NCBI GenBank assembly: GCA_964609825.1
Contig: CAZSSH010000008.1
Span: 84,143 to 148,142 of the forward strand
Length of the DNA stretch: 64,000 nt
Source: CAZSSH01 sp964609825
GTDB lineage: Bacteria; Verrucomicrobiota; Lentisphaeria; Victivallales; Victivallaceae
Reading direction: 5' to 3'
The position numbers and the translations under genes were made by a program. Positions within the stretch are counted from its first letter, which is position 1, and each line of letters begins with the position of its first letter. Under the pieces are notes generated by a model. The model did no database searches. It was given only the letters and a program-made list of their open reading frames with translations, and was not told the DNA's origin. Positions 34,904-43,500 of the stretch are shown one piece after another.

Positions 34904-34939
34904 AAAAAAAAGCCCGGCGTTGTCATCGCAACGCCGGGC
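34904..34939 (-). terminator. Intrinsic terminator of the minus-strand cassette C
   Basis: On the minus strand an 11-bp stem GCCCGGCGTTG / CAACGCCGGGC (34912-34939) is followed by a run of eight T (34904-34911). It lies 13 bp past the stop of the hydrolase at 34953. Confidence 0.88.
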
Positions 34940-34952
34940 GGTTGGTGTTTTA

Positions 34953-37823
34953 CTACTCAAGTTTAAACTTTCGGTAGATAAAGGGATATTTGGTTTCGCC
35001 GATCCCCTCGGTGAGCCCGAGCCAATAGCGGCGGCCCTGCCCGTTGTTTTGGTTGATGATAAAGTTGAGGCCGAAGATCCGCCCTTTTTGCGGCTTGAGT
35101 TGCTCCATTTGACTCCACGGGATGGCGAGGAAGTATCTGGTGTGACCGTTTTCGTGCTTGATGTCCACTTTGACGTCAGTTAATACTTGCCCCATATCCT
35201 TTTGCGGGGAGTAGGTCTTGGCGACCTGCGGCCCCTTGGGGCCCAGCCAGGCGATGAACTCGACATCGTTTTGGTTGAATTCAAACACCCCCTCGGGGGC
35301 GTCATTCATGGTGTCGATCGCCAATTGCAGAGAGTCACCGCCCCACGCACGGTAGACCTCGGATTTCTGAAAATGCACCGGATCGGTGACATCAACGCTG
35401 AAGTAAAAATACTTGTCGTCATACCCTGCTTCAAAAGCGGCGCTCAAGTCCGCCGGGGAACCCCACCCGATATTGGGGTCAGGGGGATAAATATATTTGC
35501 GCTCGGCCAACATCATCGGTTTAGCCCCGACGTTGGCCGGATCGGCGACCAAAGCGGCCTTGAGGAAATTGCTTTGATCGTACTCGACCTTGACCTCGCC
35601 CGAGGAGGTCGCAAAGTTGATCACGGCCGTCGGCGGCACATTTTTGTCAAAAGTTAGCGCAAGCGACTTGGCCGCGCCGGGCTGCAAGCTCATGCTCTGC
35701 TTGGCAACGCCGGGAGCGCTGACCGTGACATCGAGTTTTTTAGGCAAATTGTTTTTGATCAACCCAAACAAGTGTTTGCCGTCGTCCATAAAAAAGGTGA
35801 CGCTGAATGGCACCATGTCAATATCGACATCCTTTAACAGGGCCATCACATCGCCCTTGCTCTCCACCCAGAGCGGAGTTTCGCTCACCGGGATCACGCT
35901 TTTGCCGTCCTTGAGCTCAATTTTGACCGGATTGCCGAATAGATCGGTGACAGTTAAATCCTGCGGTTTGGCATTTAACGCGATTTCACGGACGCTCCCC
36001 TTGCTGCGCCAGACAGCGGCAAAGACGTTGCCGTCACGCCCGGCAAAGGGATAAACGCGCAAATCCGACTCAAACACCGGCGGCAATGCTTTGGCCCCCT
36101 CGAGGCGGCTGGCGATGTTGGCGTAAAAAACGGTGGCGGCCAACGGCTCAAACTCACTGCGCCACAAACCGTACTGATAATAATCGCGCTCATAGCAGCC
36201 CTGCGCTTTGAACCACATGATTTTATCGACCTCCGGCACCGATTTGATTAAAATCAATGCCCGGGCGATGTAGTTGGAGTAGGTGCGCAAGGTGTCGCTG
36301 TCCAAGGCTTCGCGCCGGTCAAAACCCCAGCCGATTTCGCCCGCCCACAGCTTTTTGTCGCCGCGCACTTTGGCCTTGTCGATCATCCGCTCCCGGATAT
36401 ACGAGTCGGGGGCGACCGCCGGGAGTTTGGGTCCCAGGTATCGGCTCCCGATGTACGGGTGCGGCGCCATAATGTCATAGTCTTTGCCGCCCTTGACATT
36501 GGCCGCGTTGACAAAGGTGGAGTCAGCCGAACCACCGGAAACCGACATCGCTCCCACCGGCATATCGGGCCGGGCGTCATGAAACATTTTCCCGGCCAAA
36601 CCGACGATTTCGCCGTAATAAGTTGCCGAATCAAGATAATTGGTTTTAAGCTTGTCGGGGTAGCCCAAGTCGGGCTCATTCTCGATTTCCCAGGCCAAGA
36701 CGTTGGGAGGAACGGCTTTGCTTAACGCATTAATAAAGTTGCGCAGCGCCTCCGGGTCCTTGAGTTTGCCGTCGGGCAAACGGTAAAACGGCGGTAAATG
36801 CTCAATGATTTTTAAGCCGTAATAAACGGCAATGCCGTTGTCGCCGAGATTTTTCAGGTCGTCCATCGAAAAAGTGTAGACGCCGGGAGATTTCTCCATC
36901 CAATTCCACCCCGGCATCGAGCGCACCCACTTGACCCCGATGCGCGGCAAGGCGGCGTTTTCGACCCGGCTGCTGTCGCTGTGGGTGCCGAACGAGGATT
37001 GGGCGGGTGCGATTTTTAAGGGCTCAGGCACCACACCAACGGGCATCGCGTCGGCGGCCAATACTTTACCGTCCTTGCCGATCAATTTGGCGTCAATGAT
37101 GTAATACCCTTTTTTGAGCTCCGGCAAATAATTGAAATCGACCGTCACGGTGTTGCCTGGAGCGAGATCGACGTCAACGGTTTTGGCGCTGACTCTTTGG
37201 CCGTAAAAATCAAACGCCGCCAGCTCCAGTTTGCCCGCCAGCGCCTCGCTCCCGAAGTTGCCCGCGCCGATTTTGACCGGCTTCAGCGCGTCCGACGCAA
37301 GCACGATATTGCCGGGTGTGCCGGTAGGCTCGATCAAGGTTTGAAAGGTTTTGGCATTGGCGTAAGTTTCCGGGATGGTCCCCTCGTTGAGCACAAGATC
37401 ATCAATCTGGGCGGTTGCTCCCGCGGGCAAGGCAAAGCCGAAATAAATGTCGCGGTCTTTGGGCTGTTTGGGAATTTTGATCACATATTGCCGCAACGCG
37501 GGGCCGAGCTCAAGGGTCTGCGGCGCCAGCAAATTGCCGTATAACACGTGATAAATGGTAACCGTAAGTGAAACCGGCTGCGGCGACCGCGCCATGAAGC
37601 TCAAAACGTACTCTTTGTCGGCCTTGATGATATCATAATAAATATCGCTGTGGTTGTAGGCGCGGTTAAGCTCCAGCATATTTTTGCCGTCAAACACGAT
37701 TTGTTTGCCGCCCAAAAAGCGGTTGGTGCCAAACTCAAAGGAGCTGTCGCCGGGAAACAAGTTTTGCGCGCCGAGGTCAAGCATGGCCAGCAGCACGGCA
37801 GCGGTGAATAATTGTCGTTTCAT
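34953..37823 (-). CDS. Secreted clan GH-A glycoside hydrolase with terminal beta modules
   Basis: 956 residues with a signal peptide (MKRQLFTAAVLLAMLDLGAQ). An N-terminal jelly roll (about 22-150: 'FPGDSSFEFGTNRFLGG', 'ATAQIDDLVLNEG') is followed by an Ig-like region. The TIM barrel runs from about 275 to 590. 'WEIENEPDLG' gives acid/base Glu383 and 'LWAGEIGWGF' gives nucleophile Glu496, so a retaining mechanism is expected. A C-terminal DOMON/CBM9-like module (about 780-956) contains 'YDDKYFYFSVDVTDPVHFQK' and 'GGDSLQLAIDTMND'. The family is near GH39/GH5/GH53-like barrels, but I cannot fix it. It is the last gene after a pilin-like protein and a small binding protein. Confidence 0.82.
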   Translation of the reverse strand: MKRQLFTAAVLLAMLDLGAQNLFPGDSSFEFGTNRFLGGKQIVFDGKNMLELNRAYNHSDIYYDIIKADKEYVLSFMARSPQPVSLTVTIYHVLYGNLLAPQTLELGPALRQYVIKIPKQPKDRDIYFGFALPAGATAQIDDLVLNEGTIPETYANAKTFQTLIEPTGTPGNIVLASDALKPVKIGAGNFGSEALAGKLELAAFDFYGQRVSAKTVDVDLAPGNTVTVDFNYLPELKKGYYIIDAKLIGKDGKVLAADAMPVGVVPEPLKIAPAQSSFGTHSDSSRVENAALPRIGVKWVRSMPGWNWMEKSPGVYTFSMDDLKNLGDNGIAVYYGLKIIEHLPPFYRLPDGKLKDPEALRNFINALSKAVPPNVLAWEIENEPDLGYPDKLKTNYLDSATYYGEIVGLAGKMFHDARPDMPVGAMSVSGGSADSTFVNAANVKGGKDYDIMAPHPYIGSRYLGPKLPAVAPDSYIRERMIDKAKVRGDKKLWAGEIGWGFDRREALDSDTLRTYSNYIARALILIKSVPEVDKIMWFKAQGCYERDYYQYGLWRSEFEPLAATVFYANIASRLEGAKALPPVFESDLRVYPFAGRDGNVFAAVWRSKGSVREIALNAKPQDLTVTDLFGNPVKIELKDGKSVIPVSETPLWVESKGDVMALLKDVDIDMVPFSVTFFMDDGKHLFGLIKNNLPKKLDVTVSAPGVAKQSMSLQPGAAKSLALTFDKNVPPTAVINFATSSGEVKVEYDQSNFLKAALVADPANVGAKPMMLAERKYIYPPDPNIGWGSPADLSAAFEAGYDDKYFYFSVDVTDPVHFQKSEVYRAWGGDSLQLAIDTMNDAPEGVFEFNQNDVEFIAWLGPKGPQVAKTYSPQKDMGQVLTDVKVDIKHENGHTRYFLAIPWSQMEQLKPQKGRIFGLNFIINQNNGQGRRYWLGLTEGIGETKYPFIYRKFKLE

Positions 37824-37834
37824 GATCCATCCTG

Positions 37835-38404
37835 TTATTCTTTAACCGCAAATGACACGGCGTCAATCTTGAGTTCGCCGATGCCCGGATTTTTGTTTTG
37901 GAAGTAAACGGCGATACGGTCGGTCTTGGGGTCGATCGCCGACGCCGGAACCGTGTAAGTGAACTCCTGCCAGCCAAACGTCCCGGCGGCTTTGCCCGCC
38001 AAAAAATCGGTGACGCCGGGTCGCCCGGCGCTTGCCCAGCCGATTACCTTGGATTTTTTATCCACCACCGGCTCATACTGGAGAAGCTGTACTTCAATCG
38101 ATTTTCCCGGCAAATTTTCGCCGGCGAGTTTAAACGTCATTACATAATCTTTGCCGGGCTGTATCGTAAAGGCATTGGTGCGGATGAAACGCTTTTGCAT
38201 ATTTCCGGGCTCGGTAAAGACGAAGTATTTGGCGCCCTCCGGCGCACCCTCGGTCTCAATCCTGCCCGGGAGCGGCAAACCTTTATACTCCTCATAACTC
38301 CAGGTCTTGATGTCCTCTTCAAAACCGCCGTTGGTCACCAGATTATCGGCGGCGCCCAAGCCGAACGCTCCGGCCAAACTCATTACAATGATTGCATGTT
38401 TCAT
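37835..38404 (-). CDS. Small secreted carbohydrate-binding protein (CBM4/9-like)
   Basis: 189 residues, signal peptide MKHAIIVMSLAGAFGLGA. The mature start 'DNLVTNGGFEEDIKTWSYEEY' is the classic opening of CBM4/9-type jelly rolls (N-G-G-F-E-x...W). The middle 'FTIQPGKDYVMTFKLAGENL' and the end 'IAVYFQNKNPGIGELKIDAV' complete the fold. No catalytic domain is present. It sits 24 bp after the pilin-like gene and 11 bp before the hydrolase, the same company kept by the 29790 protein in the LacI cassette. It probably holds the substrate at the cell surface; that role is inferred. Confidence 0.78.
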   Translation of the reverse strand: MKHAIIVMSLAGAFGLGAADNLVTNGGFEEDIKTWSYEEYKGLPLPGRIETEGAPEGAKYFVFTEPGNMQKRFIRTNAFTIQPGKDYVMTFKLAGENLPGKSIEVQLLQYEPVVDKKSKVIGWASAGRPGVTDFLAGKAAGTFGWQEFTYTVPASAIDPKTDRIAVYFQNKNPGIGELKIDAVSFAVKE

Positions 38405-38428
38405 CTCTCAACAATATCCTTTCCGTGA

Positions 38429-39157
38429 TCAAAGACCTTCATTCATCGCAAAGAACGGATCCCAGGCAGTCCCCCAGGAACTCGACGAAACATCTCCGGT
38501 ACGCCGTAAAAATTGATCATTGGCGTGACCGTCTGCATACACCACGTTAAAGCGGGTTTTGTTGGCATGCCGTTCACCAACCTGCCAACGGCCGACCACC
38601 CCGTTGTAATGATTGGCACCATAGATCACGTCCATGAACGAGCGGTAAGCCGACGGCTTTTTGATCCGGTTGATCTTGAGATAGGGGTAGGTCGTCAACG
38701 AACCGGCGGTGCCGTTATAACCGTTGATCCCGTATTGAAACCACGCCACGCTGCCGGTACCGCCGACAACCGCTGCCTTGTTAACCTCGGCGTTAAACGG
38801 CTCGTAAACCGACGGACAACTCAACGATTTGGGATAACTCAAACCGTAATTGATCCCTTTAAATTTATCCGGTCGATAGGGAACCAAAAGCTCAAACCCG
38901 GGACGCACCGCCGCAGTCCCGTCAAAAAACTTGTAATACGGCGCCATGGCGGGGACCGCGTAGTCACCGTTGTCCTGAGAATATCCCGCCGAAGCGAGCC
39001 CCAATTGCTTCAAGTTGTTAAAGCAGTTGGTGTCCCGCGCTTTTTCGCGTGCCTGATTCAAGGCCGGCAGCAGCATCGACGCCAAAATGGCGATGATGGC
39101 GATGACCACCAGGAGCTCGATCAGAGTAAAATTGTTGCGAATTGATTGATTTCCCAT
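38429..39157 (-). CDS. Pilin-like protein, cassette C
   Basis: 242 residues, GGGGAG before the ATG. N-terminus MGNQSIRNNFTLIELLVV, with Asn rather than Gly at -1 and Glu at +5, then a helix ending MLLPALNQAREKARD and 'CFNNLKQLGLASAGYSQDNGDY'. The C-terminal 'GERHANKTRFNVVYADGHAN' is an H-x11-DGH form of the motif. It is the first gene of a three-gene unit with its own extended -10 promoter. Unlike the other cassettes no regulator gene is joined to it. The divergent gene at 39384 starts 226 bp away. Confidence 0.87.
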   Translation of the reverse strand: MGNQSIRNNFTLIELLVVIAIIAILASMLLPALNQAREKARDTNCFNNLKQLGLASAGYSQDNGDYAVPAMAPYYKFFDGTAAVRPGFELLVPYRPDKFKGINYGLSYPKSLSCPSVYEPFNAEVNKAAVVGGTGSVAWFQYGINGYNGTAGSLTTYPYLKINRIKKPSAYRSFMDVIYGANHYNGVVGRWQVGERHANKTRFNVVYADGHANDQFLRRTGDVSSSSWGTAWDPFFAMNEGL

Positions 39158-39209
39158 TTTTCTCCCCTTTCCGTGATATTTTGTCTCAGTTTCAAATGTA
39201 TCTGTAATA

Positions 39210-39237
39210 ATTATAGCAAAAAAAAATCAAAAAGCAA
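39210..39237 (-). promoter_or_regulatory. Promoter of cassette C
   Basis: Minus strand TTGCTT (39232-39237), 16 bp T-rich spacer, TATAAT (39210-39215) with TG upstream (extended -10 TGCTATAAT). Confidence 0.65.
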
Positions 39238-39321
39238 CCATAATTTGATATTTTTTATAAATTTTTTTTGCATGATGGAAAAAAAATTGCCATTTTATTT
39301 ACCTTTTTTGATATTTACCCC

Positions 39322-39350
39322 TTGATTTTCATCAAAAAAATGTGTATAAT
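39322..39350 (+). promoter_or_regulatory. Promoter of the oxidoreductase-lyase operon, with inverted repeat over -35
   Basis: TTGATT (39322-39327), 17 bp, TATAAT (39345-39350). TTGAT-TTTC-ATCAA (39322-39335) is an inverted repeat that covers the -35 and could bind a regulator such as the AraC protein encoded at 42559. Confidence 0.65.
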
Positions 39351-39383
39351 ATAGGAAAGCAAATCTTTTGAGGAGAAATCAAA

Positions 39384-40289
39384 ATGCTCAATATCGCACT
39401 CATCGGCGCCGGCAAACACTCGGAGCTCCATCACGGCCCCGCATTGCAGACATTGCGCCACGTATTAAAACGGGTCACGGTAACCGACCTCAATTTAGCT
39501 GCCGCCCGGCGCTATCAGGGACTTTTTCAGCTGGATCAGGCGTATGACGACGTGGAGACGATGCTCCGCGCCGAGCGGCCGGATGCAGTGATTGCGGTCA
39601 CTCCCGAGGCGGTGACCGGTCAAATTTTTCGGCAGCTTCTTCCCTATCAACTTCCCATGCTGATGGAGAAACCCTTTGGCCAAACCTTGACCGAAACACG
39701 TGAACTTCAGCAGCTTGCCGCAACGCATCAGGCGCGGGTGATGATCTCCTTTAACCGCCGTTTTGCCCCGGTGATCGCTCAGATCAATGCCTATCTTGCA
39801 GGTAAAAAAATCAATCATATTTCAGGATTGATGACCCGTCACCAACGTTTCGACCATGATTTTGTCACCGCTACCAGTATCCACATGCTTGATACCATCG
39901 ACTTTTTGGCGGGCGACCGGCAAGTCAAAGAGGTCCGGAGCCAGATTAACGGCAACGACGTCACCGCCATCGGCCGTTTTGACGACAGCCTTGACTTTTC
40001 GCTCGTCATCCGCCCCAATACGGGTTATATGTCCGAGTGTTACCGCCTTTTCGGCGAAAATTTCATGATTGACAGCGACTATTTCCGCGGCTTCACCATT
40101 TATGAGGATAATTTGATCGTCAAGGAGTTCCGCTTCGGCGTCACCGAGACTTTAGCCGAGCGCGAAGGTGCAATTGCGGAATTGGCCGCTTTTATCCGTC
40201 AAGTTGAGAGCGGCACAAAGCAATTTTCGCCTGCACCGCAGGACGCGGTCAACGCCGCCATGTTTGCCCAGGCATTGTTAAATCAATAG
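39384..40289 (+). CDS. Gfo/Idh/MocA-family oxidoreductase
   Basis: 301 residues, GAGGAG before the ATG. The N-terminal Rossmann fold has 'NIALIGAGKHSELHHGPALQ' (G-x-G with His-rich insertion) and 'RPDAVIAVTPEAVTG'. The family signature EKP reads 'MLMEKPFGQTLTETREL' (about 93-109). 'MISFNRRFAPVIAQINAYL' matches the F-N-R-R-F block. The Lys of EKP, important for catalysis in this family, is present. It is short for the family, ending soon after the second domain. Such enzymes oxidise sugars or uronates with NAD(P). It is the first gene of an operon with a heparinase-type lyase, so a role in processing unsaturated uronate products is plausible but inferred. Confidence 0.88.
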   Translation: MLNIALIGAGKHSELHHGPALQTLRHVLKRVTVTDLNLAAARRYQGLFQLDQAYDDVETMLRAERPDAVIAVTPEAVTGQIFRQLLPYQLPMLMEKPFGQTLTETRELQQLAATHQARVMISFNRRFAPVIAQINAYLAGKKINHISGLMTRHQRFDHDFVTATSIHMLDTIDFLAGDRQVKEVRSQINGNDVTAIGRFDDSLDFSLVIRPNTGYMSECYRLFGENFMIDSDYFRGFTIYEDNLIVKEFRFGVTETLAEREGAIAELAAFIRQVESGTKQFSPAPQDAVNAAMFAQALLNQ

Positions 40290-40297
40290 GAGATATC

Positions 40298-42550
40298 ATG
40301 AAGATCAAAAAATTGTTTGCCCCCGGCATGTATGAAATTATTTACGCCTTTACCGCCCTCAATTTTGACAGGGAAAAACTCTATTTTGATCTTGAGGGCC
40401 GCCGTACCGGCCCCTGGGATTATGCGCCGTGGGGAGCGGCCAACAGCGGCGATTGTCTGCTTCCCTGCGTCCACTTGACAAGTTCCCAAAACGACGATGT
40501 CAAGGCGCGCGTCTTTATCCCCCGCCAAAGTGAACTTGACCGCTTGTTCTTCAACGGCCGAGTCGGTTTCCGGGTGCGTGAAACCAAAGAAATCGAGCTT
40601 GAGCTTGAGGCGGATACCGAGGTCTTGTGGCACGAGGTCAAAATTGAGGAGGTCAAAAATTTTGCCGATCTCACACTCAAAATCAGCGACTTTAAGGCTC
40701 CAGACCGCTTTTTTATCAATGACGAAAAGCTCCAAATTTTGCGCCGCAACTATTTCAATACCACCTGGGGCAAGCGGGTCAACGAGGTGCTCGACGACTG
40801 CGCCCCCTTTACGCCTCCGGGCAGTTGGGAAGAAGCGCGGGTGATTGTGACCGGCTTTTTAAAGGGCAAAACCAAACACATTTATGAGGATAACGTCGTC
40901 TTTTGGGGCGATTATCTGATGGCGCTCGCGTTGCGGACGCTGCTCTTTGACCGCCCCGGCGATTATGAACAGCTCGTCAAGTGGACCGACGCTTTGGTCA
41001 ATGTCCCGGTATGGGGCGGCGACGCCGACCCCAAGGGGCGCGACCACAACAATGACCTCACGGCCGACTTTAACATGATGGGGCTGGCCGTCGCCCTCAG
41101 CTTTCACGGCAAACGTTTCGGCGCCGACCGCTGCTGCCGAATCCGCCAAAAAATCGACTATCAGGCGGGCGAAATGCTCAAGTGGATCGTCGGCTGCCGC
41201 AGCTCCTGGCCGGGTGTCTCCACCCAAAACCACGCGTATTACGGCTACCAAACCTTGATCGTAGCCGGGCTCTCGCTGCTGCCGGATGAGCGGTTTCACG
41301 CTCAGGCCTTGGATTATCTGCAAATCGGCGTCGCCGCCTACCGGCGTTTTACCGCCAACTTGCCGAGCGACGGCTCCTATCACGAGGGGGTCGGCTATGT
41401 GTCATTCGGCCTTTTGGGACTTTTTCCGAGTTTATTCTTACTGGAAGCAAGCACCGGCAAACCGTGGATTGTCCGCGACTGGCTTGCCGAACACATTGAG
41501 GCGATAAATTGCCTGATGCCCAACAACCCCGGCAAGGGTCTGTTTTTTGACGACGCGACCGCGGTATTTCCGATTTTTCCGTCGATTGTCATGTGGGCGT
41601 ACAACCCGGAAAACCTCCCCGCCGTCAATCACACGGCCGGTCAATTGCTGGCCAAATACCGCAAATACCAGCAAGGCCATGACGGCGGAGTCAACTGGCT
41701 TTGCCACAACTTTTGGCTGATGATGTTTGCCCCCGAAATCACCGACGAGTCGCTGGATGCGATCAAGCTGGAGTCCGAAAAAAACCGTTTCTCTTTGCTC
41801 CCGAGCGCGGGGTACTTTGTCGGCAATCTGGACAACAACGGCAAACTCTACTTTTTGACCGCGCCGCCGCACGGCCACGAGCAATTCCGCCGCGAGTTTC
41901 ACACCTACGGCTACGGACACCACCACCCGGACACCGGCAACGTGCTCCTGATGGACGACGGCAAATGGATTTTGTCCGACACCGGCTACACGTTATGCAA
42001 AGCCGGGATTGAGCACAATATTTTATTGATCGACGGCAAAGGGCAGTACAATGACAACTACCCGTGGATGCCGCCGCCGCCGTGGGACATCGAGCCCGAA
42101 AAAGTCAAAGTCACGGACAGCGGCTACGACATCAACGCCAAGCTCAATCTCCAATACATTTACCCCAAAGAGTACGGTCTCAAACTCTGGCAGCGCTCGG
42201 TGACGCTGATTAACAAATCGATCATCGTCGAAGACACCGTCGAGTGCACGGGCAAACACGAAATCACTATTTTGTGGGGCTCGGATTATGCGTGGAAAAC
42301 CGAGGGCGACGGCGGCGCCGTTAATGCGGGCAACTGGCATGTGACCTTTTTCGGCCCCGGCCGCAAGCTCAGTATCGAGCAGATCAAACCCTGCCGCAAG
42401 TACAGCAACTATGCCGTGCCTTATTTGCAAAGTCTGCAAGTAAAAAGCCCCGGCGCGGTCAACCGCTTTAAGCTCATCAGCGTATTTCAGAAAAACGCCG
42501 ACCCCTTGGCGCCCGGCAAGCTCCTTGAGCTTTGCGGAGTCGGGGAGTAG
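40298..42550 (+). CDS. Heparinase II/III-family polysaccharide lyase, apparently cytoplasmic
   Basis: 750 residues, AGGAG before the ATG, eight bases after the oxidoreductase stop. No signal peptide is visible (MKIKKLFAPGMYEIIYAF). A helical toroid spans about 150-480 with 'GRDHNNDLTADFNMMGLAVA', 'WPGVSTQNHAYYGYQTLIVA' and 'SDGSYHEGVGYVSFG'. The C-terminal beta domain has the family block 'YGHHHPDTGNVLLMDDGKWI', 'LSDTGYT' and 'HNILLIDGKGQYND'. Tyr, His and Asn residues typical of such lyases are kept. Family members cleave uronate-containing glycans by beta-elimination; a cytoplasmic form would act on imported oligosaccharides (PL15/PL17-like). Subfamily and substrate are not assignable by eye. 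Confidence 0.82.
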   Translation: MKIKKLFAPGMYEIIYAFTALNFDREKLYFDLEGRRTGPWDYAPWGAANSGDCLLPCVHLTSSQNDDVKARVFIPRQSELDRLFFNGRVGFRVRETKEIELELEADTEVLWHEVKIEEVKNFADLTLKISDFKAPDRFFINDEKLQILRRNYFNTTWGKRVNEVLDDCAPFTPPGSWEEARVIVTGFLKGKTKHIYEDNVVFWGDYLMALALRTLLFDRPGDYEQLVKWTDALVNVPVWGGDADPKGRDHNNDLTADFNMMGLAVALSFHGKRFGADRCCRIRQKIDYQAGEMLKWIVGCRSSWPGVSTQNHAYYGYQTLIVAGLSLLPDERFHAQALDYLQIGVAAYRRFTANLPSDGSYHEGVGYVSFGLLGLFPSLFLLEASTGKPWIVRDWLAEHIEAINCLMPNNPGKGLFFDDATAVFPIFPSIVMWAYNPENLPAVNHTAGQLLAKYRKYQQGHDGGVNWLCHNFWLMMFAPEITDESLDAIKLESEKNRFSLLPSAGYFVGNLDNNGKLYFLTAPPHGHEQFRREFHTYGYGHHHPDTGNVLLMDDGKWILSDTGYTLCKAGIEHNILLIDGKGQYNDNYPWMPPPPWDIEPEKVKVTDSGYDINAKLNLQYIYPKEYGLKLWQRSVTLINKSIIVEDTVECTGKHEITILWGSDYAWKTEGDGGAVNAGNWHVTFFGPGRKLSIEQIKPCRKYSNYAVPYLQSLQVKSPGAVNRFKLISVFQKNADPLAPGKLLELCGVGE

Positions 42551-42573
42551 ATATTGATCTACTCCGGTTTTTT
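42544..42573 (+). terminator. Terminator encoding both convergent stop codons
   Basis: GGAGTAGAT-attg-ATCTACTCC (42544-42565), then GG and six T (42568-42573). TAG of the lyase (42548-42550) is in the left arm and the stop of the convergent AraC gene (42559-42561) is in the right arm. It terminates plus-strand transcription; the minus strand lacks a T run. Confidence 0.85.
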
Positions 42574-43404
42574 CTCGATCAAGGGGTTGCTTTCGCGGTA
42601 TTTGCTGCGAAAGGCCCCGGCACTCATGTTGTAGACGCGCTGAAAAGCGAGATTGAGATTTTTGCTGTTTTCAAAGCCGGACTCCAAAGCGATGTCCGAA
42701 ATTTTCATATTGGTCGAGAAAATCCGCTCCAAGGCGTACCCGAGCCGGATGCGCTGCAAGAGTGACAGCGGCGTCACCCCCGTCTCCTTGCGAAACGCGC
42801 GCGACAAATGGCTGGCGCTCACGTCGCAGGCGACCGCCACCGAGTCGATGCTGATGTTGCCGCGGAAATTTTCGCTGATAAAATGAATCGCCTTGGCGAT
42901 CAATGCCGAATATTTTTCGTCAAACTCCTCTTTGCAGTAGCGGCTCAACAAAAGCAAAAGTTTGGCGAGCTCCAGATTGGCCAAAATCAAACTGTGGTCG
43001 TCCCCCTTGAGGGCCAGCGACTGAATGGTGCAAAAGTGACCGAGCCCGAGCACCGCTTCTTCTTCCGGCAGCGTAATCTTGTGACGCAAGAGTTTGCCGC
43101 TGAAATCGGGCAACTTAAAGCGACAGGTCGCGTTTTGAAAAAATGCCCCTGCATCCGCGGAGAGGTTATGCAGCTCATTGGGATTGATGACATAAAACGT
43201 ATTGGGCTCCGAGCGCAGCCGCTCGGATTGGATCTTGACCACGCCGTGGCCGCCGGTGGCGTAACTCAACTGATACAGCCCCTGATGCAAGTGCTCGAGA
43301 TCATCCTGCTGCTCACTGTGCTCCAATTTGATAAAGGCGATTTCCGGGTGGCGGTTTTTGAGGTATTTTACCAAAACATCGTGCGAATTGCCGATTTGTA
43401 TCAT
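42559..43404 (-). CDS. AraC-family regulator with cupin-like sensor
   Basis: 281 residues, AGAGAGGAC before the ATG. The N-terminal half (about 15-150) looks like a cupin AraC_binding domain: 'HLHQGLYQLSYATGGHGVVK' and 'NTFYVINPNELHNLSADAGAFF'. The C-terminal double helix-turn-helix (about 180-275) reads 'ISIDSVAVACDVSASHLSRAF' and 'KISDIALESGFENSKNLNLAF'. It is convergent with the oxidoreductase-lyase operon and is the nearest regulator, so it probably controls it. It also has its own promoter. The effector is unknown. Confidence 0.86.
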   Translation of the reverse strand: MIQIGNSHDVLVKYLKNRHPEIAFIKLEHSEQQDDLEHLHQGLYQLSYATGGHGVVKIQSERLRSEPNTFYVINPNELHNLSADAGAFFQNATCRFKLPDFSGKLLRHKITLPEEEAVLGLGHFCTIQSLALKGDDHSLILANLELAKLLLLLSRYCKEEFDEKYSALIAKAIHFISENFRGNISIDSVAVACDVSASHLSRAFRKETGVTPLSLLQRIRLGYALERIFSTNMKISDIALESGFENSKNLNLAFQRVYNMSAGAFRSKYRESNPLIEKKPE

Positions 43405-43430
43405 GATGTTGTCCTCTCTTTCTCACCCTA

Positions 43431-43458
43431 AAAATAGCATTAATAAATCAAAATGCAA
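43431..43458 (-). promoter_or_regulatory. Promoter of the AraC gene
   Basis: Minus strand TTGCAT (43453-43458), 16 bp, TATTTT (43431-43436) with upstream TG. Confidence 0.5.
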
Positions 43459-43500
43459 GAATATTGCCATTTTTTTATCAAAAACTGCCGTTTTTTGTCA

